From Anaerolineaceae bacterium (GTDB lineage Bacteria > Chloroflexota > Anaerolineae > JAAYZQ01): 5,959 bases of DNA. Position 1 is the first letter of the stretch; the number at the start of each line of letters is the position of its first letter. The notes below the pieces were generated by a model. It worked only from the letters and a program-made list of their open reading frames with translations. It had not been told where the DNA came from and did not search any database. A program made the position numbers and the translations under genes. This document shows positions 1 to 5,157 of the stretch, piece by piece. The DNA lies in contig JAAYZQ010000079.1 of NCBI GenBank assembly GCA_012514775.1, positions 1 to 5,959 of the forward strand, given 5' to 3'.

Positions 1-437
1 CCAACCTGGTCGCCTCGCTGTCGGGGCAAGACTCGATTTTTAATCTCACCATGCGCGTCGACGGCATGCAGGGCTATGGCCGGCTCACGCTGGCCATAGC
101 CATCGTCAGCACCATTGCCCTGGTGGTTGATATCTTCTTTTACCACAGGTCGGTGGTGCCGGGCGTGGTCTACCTGCTGTCGGGCCTCGTCGCCGCCGGG
201 GCGGTCGGCTTTGACGTCGTCAACTATCTCCAGCACATGGAAAAGCTGCGCGATTTGACCGTCCTTTTTGGAATCCAGCTCGTAGACGTGGTAGAGTTTA
301 TCACCCAGTACATCGAGTTCGATATACGCCTGATGAACGGCGTCTACCTGACCGGCGCAGGACTGATCCTGCTCCTGCTGGCAGGCGCCGGTCGTATCGT
401 CGTCGCCATCCTTCAACGGGAGAGACACGCAGAATGA
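1..437 (+). CDS. Small multi-pass membrane protein, 5'-truncated by the window edge
   Basis: The reading frame is open from base 3 to the TGA at 435-437, so the gene probably begins upstream of the window. An ATG at 51 would give 128 residues but has no Shine-Dalgarno-like sequence before it, so I prefer a truncated gene. Counting from that ATG, three hydrophobic stretches are visible: residues about 11-30, about 36-58 and about 98-121. They are separated by an amphipathic segment rich in Ile, Val, Phe and acidic residues (about 61-96), and the protein ends in a charged tail (RERHAE). I recognise no family motif or catalytic residue. The stop overlaps the start of the FHA-ABC transporter gene by 4 bp (ATGA), which implies translational coupling, so the product may be an accessory membrane subunit of that transporter; this is inference from context only. 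The coding frame is well supported, but the function is unknown. Confidence 0.75.
   Translation, partial: NLVASLSGQDSIFNLTMRVDGMQGYGRLTLAIAIVSTIALVVDIFFYHRSVVPGVVYLLSGLVAAGAVGFDVVNYLQHMEKLRDLTVLFGIQLVDVVEFITQYIEFDIRLMNGVYLTGAGLILLLLAGAGRIVVAILQRERHAE
418..423 (+). promoter_or_regulatory. Likely ribosome binding site of the FHA-ABC transporter gene
   Basis: GGGAGA lies 10 bases before the ATG at 434 and inside the end of the upstream gene. It favours the start at 434 over the in-frame ATG at 446 (Met5), which has no comparable purine run at the right distance. The ATGA overlap at 434-437 could also allow re-initiation by ribosomes finishing the upstream gene. Confidence 0.5.
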
Positions 438-3400
438 GCGCCGGAATGAGAGAGCAAGGACTGCTCGGCATCCTGCAAATCCAGACCCCCTCCGGCGGGC
501 AGGACCTGCTGCCCCTATACCGGCCGGCGGTGAGCCTGGGACGCAGCCAGAACAACGACGTGATCCTGGAAGACACCAGGGTATCAGGGCAGCACGCCCA
601 ACTGAAGCTGGACCGCGACGGGTGGACCATCGGCGACCTGGGCTCCAGCAACGGGACAGTGGTGGAAGGGCAGCGGCTGGCTCCTCGCCAGCCGGTGACC
701 CTGGGTCCGAACAGCACGGTCCAGATCGGCGGCTTTGTGCTGCGGGTCTGGGTGCCCGGCCCCAACGAGGCGCCGCCACCCCGCCCGGGCGACCGAGTGC
801 GCATCAGCCCCCAGCAGCAGCCGGGGCTGGCGGTCTACCATCAACACGCCGTGGTCAAGTTTCCCCTGGATCGCGACGTGGTAGCCGTGGGGCGCAGGCC
901 GGGCAACGATCTGGTCATCCCTGATAACCTCGTTTCGGGACACCACGCTCGCCTGGAGCGCCAGGGCGGCACCTATCGCATCGTCGACCTGGACAGCACC
1001 AACGGACTCACGTACCAGGGCAGGCGGGTGCGGGAGCACGTCCTGTCCGACGGCGACGTGCTGTACGTGGCGCCGTCCATCGCCCTCCAGTACCGGGCGC
1101 ACGTTGGCTTCCTGCCGGCCGACGGCGAAGCGGGCGGCAGGAGGGTGCAGGCGCCGCAGACGCGCTATCTCGATATGCGCAACCTTCCCGGGGCGGGCGA
1201 CGGTGCGCGGGCCGGCGGGCGGCGCATCACCATCGGCCGCCACGGCAGCAACGTCCTGGTCATCGAGCACCCACGCGTATCGCGCTACCACGCCGTTATC
1301 GAGCAGTTCGGCGCTCGCTTCCGGCTGCGCGACCTGAACAGCGACAACGGCACCTTTGTGAACGGCAAGCGGGTGGAGAAGGAGGCCTGGATCAAGGAGG
1401 GTGACGAGATCAAGATCGGCTCTCACCGGCTGGTCTTCCAGGAGGACGGCATCACCCACTTTGACGAAGCCGGGAACATGCGGCTGGATGCGCTGCGCAT
1501 CGAGAAGTGGTACACCAAGACGGCCAACATCCTCAAGAAGGTGTCCATCTCGATCTATCCCAAGGAGTTTGTGGCCCTGGTGGGTGCCAGCGGCGCGGGC
1601 AAGTCGACGCTCATGAATGCCCTGACCGGTTTCAATCCGGCCAACGGCGAGAAGTCCAAGGTCCTGGTCAACGGGCAGGACCTGTACGCCCACATGGACG
1701 AGTACCGCAGCGAGATGGGCTACGTGCCGCAGGAAGACATCATCCACCGCGAGCTAACGGTCTATGGCGCCCTCGACTATGCCGCTCAACTGCGCATGCC
1801 GGCCGACACGACCAAGCAGGAGCGGCACGAGCGGGTGATGGAGGTCATCGAGGAGCTGGGGCTCACCCGGCAGAAGAACAACCTGCTCACGGCGTTGAGC
1901 GGCGGCCAGCGGAAGCGGGTATCCATGGGGGTCGAGCTCCTGACCAAGCCGGGTCTCTTTTTCCTGGACGAAGCCACCTCCGGGCTGGACCCGGGCACCG
2001 AGACCGAGATGATGGAGCTGCTGCGGGAGCTGGCAGACGGGGGCCGCACGGTCATCCTCGTCACCCACGCCACCAAGAACGTGATGATGTGCGACCAGGT
2101 GGTCTTTTTGGCCAAGGGCGGCTACCTAGCCTATTACGGGCCGCCCAACGAGGCCCTGGACTACTTTGAGGCTTACCGAACGCCGGAAGAGCGCCGCTAC
2201 AAGGACAAGGTCGAGTTCGACGACATCTACCAGCTCCTGGAAAAGCGGGGCACCCCCGAGGAGTGGGGCGAGCGCTTCCGAAAGGCGCCCCAGTTCCAGG
2301 AGTATGTCGTCAAACGGCTCCAGGGGCTGCGGGAACAACAGAAGACGCCGGCCCCGGAGCGCATTGCCAGGCCAAAGCGCAAGCGCCAGATCTCCAGCTT
2401 TCGCCAGTTCCTGATCCTCTCGGCCCGCAATCTACGCATCATGGCGCAGGACAAAGTCGGCCTGGCCCTGATGCTGGCCGTGGCGCCCATGATCGGGCTC
2501 ATGGACTTTATCTGGGGCCGGGAGCTGTTCGACCTGGAGCGCGGCAACGCCGGGCAGATCATCACCATGCTGTTCATGATGGGCCTCATCGGCATCCTGA
2601 CCGGCGCCCTCAGCTCTGTGCGCGAGATCGTCAAGGAGGTCGACATCTACCGGCGGGAGCGCACCGTAGTGCTCAGGCTGTTGCCCTACATCATGTCCAA
2701 GGTGTGGGTGGGCGTGGTGCTGGCTGCCTACCAGGCGACGGTCTTCTTGATCTCGAAGAAGGTGTTCGTCAACCCGCAGCTCGAGGGCGGTGGGTACCTG
2801 TCCATGTACGTGACCATCTTCTTGTGCACCCTGTCGGGCTACATGCTCGGGCTGCTCATCTCGGCGGCGTCGCCCAACCAGAACATTGCCCTCTTTTTGG
2901 TGGTCATCGTCTTGGTGCCCCAATTCCTGTTCGCCGGCGCCCTCTTGCCCCGGGACCTCATGCCCGGCGGCGAAGCGCTGAGCGCCGTGACCTCGACCCG
3001 TTGGGCCTTTTCGGCGCTGGTGCGGACGACGGGCATCGGCACCGACATCATCAACGACCCATGCTGGCAACTGCCCAAAGACCAGTGGGACGACCTGACG
3101 CAGGACGATAAGGACCGCCTGGGCTGCAAGTGCATGGGCATCCAAATGTTCGAGGTGTGTCGCTTCCCGGGCATCCGCTCCACGGACTTTTACGACGAGG
3201 CGGCGCGGGAGGCCCTGGCCGCGCAAAAGCCGGTCGAGCCGCCGACGCCGACGCCCCATCCGACCTTTACCCCGTACCCGACGCTGACGCCTCCGCCCAG
3301 GCCAAGCGGCATCCTGGCCGACCAGGAGAGCTACGAGCAAAAGCTGCGCCAGCAGGGCAGCGAGTACGAGAACCTGCGCCAGGCACAGGGCGCCGAGTAT

Positions 3401-3652
3401 GAGGAGATGCGCAACCAGCAGGGTGAGGAATACCGCGATCTGTCGCTGGCCTATGGCGAAGAACTGCGCGACTGGGAGGCGGACCGGGCCAAGTCGGTCC
3501 GCGGGGCAGAGGGAACCATCGCCAAGATCTACGAGGACTATGGCTGGACCTTTGAGGAGGAGACAAGGACGGGCTGGCTGGCCCTGGGCGTCATCAGCGT
3601 CGTCGTCCTGGGGATGACGGTTGTCTTCCAGAAAAGGAAGGACGTGATCTAG
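434..3652 (+). CDS. FHA-domain ABC transporter, ABCG/White-type half-transporter with three FHA domains
   Basis: This is a membrane ATPase of 1072 residues, probably an exporter acting as a dimer. Three FHA domains come first, each with the GR, SxxH and NG signatures: G36-R37/S51-H54/N73-G74, G153-R154/S168-H171/N190-G191 and G268-R269/S283-H286/N305-G306. FHA domains bind phosphothreonine peptides. The ATPase (about 352-580) has Walker A GASGAGKST (384-392), Q-loop Q433, signature LSGGQ (488-492), Walker B ending LDE (511-513), D-loop to D519 and switch H545. A charged linker (about 580-655) leads to an ABC2-type membrane domain with hydrophobic segments near 675-693, 706-728, 753-774, 788-811, 815-838 and 1047-1065. 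The loop before the last helix is about 200 residues and holds C877, C898, C900 and C909, a Thr/Pro-rich stretch (933-959) and five 11-residue repeats (967-1021). NBD-before-TMD order matches ABCG proteins. The nearest characterised analogue by architecture is M. tuberculosis Rv1747, which has two FHA domains. The substrate cannot be read from sequence. A partner Ser/Thr kinase is expected but not in the window. Confidence 0.93.
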   Translation: MSAGMREQGLLGILQIQTPSGGQDLLPLYRPAVSLGRSQNNDVILEDTRVSGQHAQLKLDRDGWTIGDLGSSNGTVVEGQRLAPRQPVTLGPNSTVQIGGFVLRVWVPGPNEAPPPRPGDRVRISPQQQPGLAVYHQHAVVKFPLDRDVVAVGRRPGNDLVIPDNLVSGHHARLERQGGTYRIVDLDSTNGLTYQGRRVREHVLSDGDVLYVAPSIALQYRAHVGFLPADGEAGGRRVQAPQTRYLDMRNLPGAGDGARAGGRRITIGRHGSNVLVIEHPRVSRYHAVIEQFGARFRLRDLNSDNGTFVNGKRVEKEAWIKEGDEIKIGSHRLVFQEDGITHFDEAGNMRLDALRIEKWYTKTANILKKVSISIYPKEFVALVGASGAGKSTLMNALTGFNPANGEKSKVLVNGQDLYAHMDEYRSEMGYVPQEDIIHRELTVYGALDYAAQLRMPADTTKQERHERVMEVIEELGLTRQKNNLLTALSGGQRKRVSMGVELLTKPGLFFLDEATSGLDPGTETEMMELLRELADGGRTVILVTHATKNVMMCDQVVFLAKGGYLAYYGPPNEALDYFEAYRTPEERRYKDKVEFDDIYQLLEKRGTPEEWGERFRKAPQFQEYVVKRLQGLREQQKTPAPERIARPKRKRQISSFRQFLILSARNLRIMAQDKVGLALMLAVAPMIGLMDFIWGRELFDLERGNAGQIITMLFMMGLIGILTGALSSVREIVKEVDIYRRERTVVLRLLPYIMSKVWVGVVLAAYQATVFLISKKVFVNPQLEGGGYLSMYVTIFLCTLSGYMLGLLISAASPNQNIALFLVVIVLVPQFLFAGALLPRDLMPGGEALSAVTSTRWAFSALVRTTGIGTDIINDPCWQLPKDQWDDLTQDDKDRLGCKCMGIQMFEVCRFPGIRSTDFYDEAAREALAAQKPVEPPTPTPHPTFTPYPTLTPPPRPSGILADQESYEQKLRQQGSEYENLRQAQGAEYEEMRNQQGEEYRDLSLAYGEELRDWEADRAKSVRGAEGTIAKIYEDYGWTFEEETRTGWLALGVISVVVLGMTVVFQKRKDVI
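3230..3310 (+). other. Thr/Pro-rich linker in the extracytoplasmic loop of the ABC transporter
   Basis: Residues 933-959 of the transporter are dominated by Pro and Thr, with repeated P-T and T-P steps such as PPTPTPHPTFTP. Such stretches are usually extended, surface-exposed spacers. It lies between the fifth and sixth predicted membrane helices, just before the 11-residue repeats, so it should be outside the cytoplasmic membrane and may carry O-linked sugars; the glycosylation is speculation. Confidence 0.7.
3332..3496 (+). repeat. Five tandem 33-bp imperfect repeats coding for 11-residue (hendecad) units
   Basis: Five in-frame 33-bp units begin at 3332, 3365, 3398, 3431 and 3464. They encode units such as YEQKLRQQGSE, YENLRQAQGAE, YEEMRNQQGEE and YRDLSLAYGEE, then a more divergent fifth unit starting with Leu. 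Tyr (or Leu) recurs at exactly 11-residue spacing (967, 978, 989, 1000, 1011), with a hydrophobic residue three or four positions later, Gly near unit position 9 in the first four, and Glu at the end. An 11-residue periodicity with hydrophobic positions in a/d/h-like register is typical of a hendecad coiled coil. The DNA units have diverged through synonymous and non-synonymous changes, so this is an old protein repeat and not a recent slippage array. Confidence 0.8.
3634..3642 (+). promoter_or_regulatory. Possible ribosome binding site of the radical SAM gene
   Basis: The purine run AAGGAAGGA lies inside the last codons of the transporter gene, 15 bases before the ATG at 3658. That spacing is longer than usual, so the site is weak support. 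No alternative in-frame start exists closer to it. Only 5 bp separate the transporter stop from this ATG, so coupled translation is plausible. Confidence 0.35.
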
Positions 3653-3657
3653 CCGCC

Positions 3658-5157
3658 ATGGCGCCTACACTGCTCTTGATCAATCCCGCCATGGCCGTGG
3701 ATGCCGGGGCGAGCGAGCCTTTGCGCGCTGACGACACCCTGACCCGGGCTGGCTCGCCAGGTGGTACAGGCGCCCGGCAGGGACGCCGCACGCGTCGCCT
3801 TACCCACGCGGGCGGCGCCATCAGCATGGAGCCCCTGGCTCTGGCCTACGTGGCCGCGCTAACGCCGCCCCACTGGCAGGTGCGCATCGTCGACGAGGTG
3901 GCAGAAGAGCTGCCGGACGACCTGGAGCCCGACCTCGTGGCCTTGACCTCGCTGACCATCACCGTGCCGCGAGCCTACGAGATTGCACGGCGTTTTCACC
4001 AGAAGGGGGTGCCCGTGGTGCTGGGCGGGGCGCACGCCACCCTGGTGCCCGACGAAGCCCAGCAGTACGTCGACGTGGTATACCAGGGAGAGGCGGAAAG
4101 CAGTTGGCCGGCGCTCATTGCCGACTTTGAGGCCGGCAATCTCAAGCCGCGCTATAACGGGGGAGCCACGTCCTCCGATGGGGGAGCCCCCTCCCCTCGG
4201 TCGGGAACAGAGTACCCACTGCAGAACCTGCCCCTGCCCAGGCGCAGCGCCTACAGCCGTTCGTATGTCTTGCAGTTGGTGTCGGCGTCCCGCGGCTGCG
4301 TCTATCGCTGCGAGTTTTGTAGCCTGTGGAAGATGGAAGGCGGCCGCTACCGGGCGCGGCCGCCCCTGGACGTGGTGGACGAACTGGCCACAACGACGCG
4401 GCGGCCCATCCTGTTCACAGACGAGAACGTGTTTGTCGACCGCGAGTGGGCCCTGAGTCTCTTTCGCGAGATCGCCCGGCGAGGCGTGCGACGCTCGTTT
4501 GCCGTGCAGGCCTCCCTGGACGTGGCCCGCGACGACGAGATGCTGGTCGCCCTGAAGGAGAGCGGCTGCATGACCGTGCTCGTGGGGCTCGAATCGTTGA
4601 ACGAGGAAAGCCTGCGCTTCATGCGCAAGGGTGTCAACCTGAAGATCGGCGTCGACCACTACGCCGAATGCATCCAGCGGATCCACGATCAAGGCCTGGC
4701 TATGTCGGGCACCTTTATCTTTGGCTATGACGGCGACGGGCCGGACATATTCCAGCGGACCGTCGACTTTGTCCTGGAAACCGGCCTGGACATTGCCCAC
4801 TTCGGGCTGCTCACGCCCATCCCGGGCACCGATCTGTACGACCGCCTGGCCCGGCAGGGACGGCTGCTGTACACCCACTTCCCGGAAGACTACAGCCGGT
4901 ACGACCTGAGCACTGCCGTCTTTGTCCCGTCCAGGATGACGCCCGAGCAGTTGGAGGAAGGGCTGGCCTGGGCAGCGCGAGCCGTTGGCTCCCTGGGGGT
5001 GACGATGCGCCGCACGTGGCGCACGTGGCGGGCCACGGGCAGCCTGCTCATGGCCGGTCTCGCCCTCGGCTGGAACCGCACCGGCCTGTACCGGCGCGTC
5101 GTAGACGGAACGTCTCACCAATCGACTACTCGAAAACAAGGAGAATGGACAGCATGA
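3658..5157 (+). CDS. B12-binding-domain radical SAM protein
   Basis: This 499-residue enzyme is expected to use a [4Fe-4S] cluster to cleave S-adenosylmethionine reductively, with a cobalamin cofactor. The N-terminal half (about 4-160) resembles the Rossmann-like B12-binding domain of this class: an LLINP first strand, then a MEPLALAYVAAL helix, then VVLGGAHATLVPDEA (120-134). It lacks the DxHxxG motif that supplies an axial histidine, as is common in B12 radical SAM enzymes. The radical SAM core carries C214-x3-C218-x2-C221 (CVYRCEFC), a FTDEN strand end (253-257), VGLES (309-313) and a PIPGTDLYDRL segment (387-397). The C-terminal RMTPEQLEEGLAWA stretch (426-439) resembles the tail of DUF4070-type members such as the hopanoid methylase HpnP. 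Relatives are methylases or ring- and chain-forming enzymes of lipid, pigment and natural-product pathways; the substrate here is unknown. Low-complexity segments occur at residues 19-54 and 167-184. The start at 3658 is the first ATG after the transporter stop. The stop overlaps the next gene by 4 bp. Confidence 0.9.
   Translation: MAPTLLLINPAMAVDAGASEPLRADDTLTRAGSPGGTGARQGRRTRRLTHAGGAISMEPLALAYVAALTPPHWQVRIVDEVAEELPDDLEPDLVALTSLTITVPRAYEIARRFHQKGVPVVLGGAHATLVPDEAQQYVDVVYQGEAESSWPALIADFEAGNLKPRYNGGATSSDGGAPSPRSGTEYPLQNLPLPRRSAYSRSYVLQLVSASRGCVYRCEFCSLWKMEGGRYRARPPLDVVDELATTTRRPILFTDENVFVDREWALSLFREIARRGVRRSFAVQASLDVARDDEMLVALKESGCMTVLVGLESLNEESLRFMRKGVNLKIGVDHYAECIQRIHDQGLAMSGTFIFGYDGDGPDIFQRTVDFVLETGLDIAHFGLLTPIPGTDLYDRLARQGRLLYTHFPEDYSRYDLSTAVFVPSRMTPEQLEEGLAWAARAVGSLGVTMRRTWRTWRATGSLLMAGLALGWNRTGLYRRVVDGTSHQSTTRKQGEWTA
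4159..4196 (+). repeat. Short GC-rich direct and inverted repeat inside the radical SAM gene
   Basis: GGGGGAGCC occurs at 4159-4167 and again at 4180-4188, 21 bp (seven codons) apart. The second copy begins a perfect 6-bp inverted repeat (GGGGAG 4181-4186, loop CCCC, CTCCCC 4191-4196). It encodes a Gly/Ser/Pro-rich stretch (about residues 167-180) at the junction between the B12-binding domain and the radical SAM core. It looks like a small in-frame linker expansion and not a regulatory element. Confidence 0.5.
5011..5028 (+). repeat. Tandem 9-bp duplication near the 3' end of the radical SAM gene
   Basis: CGCACGTGG is repeated exactly twice in tandem and in frame, giving the protein sequence RTWRTWR (residues 452-458). 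It lies in the basic C-terminal region after the catalytic core. It is probably a small duplication by slippage with little functional meaning. Confidence 0.6.
5138..5143 (+). promoter_or_regulatory. Ribosome binding site of the IlvC-like gene
   Basis: AAGGAG sits 10 bases before the ATG at 5154 and within the last codons of the radical SAM gene. It supports 5154 as the start, in a 4-bp ATGA overlap with the upstream stop. Confidence 0.65.

Noticed and set aside
51..53. ATG at 51 as the true start of the first gene
   Set aside because: The frame is open to the window edge, there is no Shine-Dalgarno-like sequence before it, and the codons upstream look equally protein-like. It cannot be fully excluded without upstream sequence.
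584..1747. Long antisense open frame (387 codons) opposite the FHA region
   Set aside because: It lies fully opposite a gene with clear FHA and ABC motifs. Its translation is low in recognisable motifs and is the expected product of GC-rich codon bias on the other strand.
2263..3111. 282-codon open frame on the + strand in another frame inside the transporter
   Set aside because: Its translation is Ala/Arg/Gly/His/Pro-rich, typical of an out-of-frame reading of GC-rich DNA, and the transporter frame is continuous through it.
2432..3340. Long antisense open frame (302 codons) opposite the transporter membrane domain
   Set aside because: The translation is rich in His, Gln, Arg and Gly with no family resemblance, while the + strand frame encodes clear membrane helices.
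3332..3496. 33-bp repeats as a CRISPR array
   Set aside because: The units are adjacent with no spacers, are imperfect, and read in frame as an 11-residue protein repeat.
3713..3757. Inverted pair GCGAGCC / GGCTCGC near the 5' end of the radical SAM gene as a regulatory hairpin
   Set aside because: The arms are only 7 bp with a 31-bp loop, inside coding sequence, and such matches are common by chance in GC-rich DNA.
4181..4196. GC-rich hairpin as a transcription terminator
   Set aside because: It lies in the middle of the radical SAM coding region, the stem is only 6 bp, and no T-run follows.
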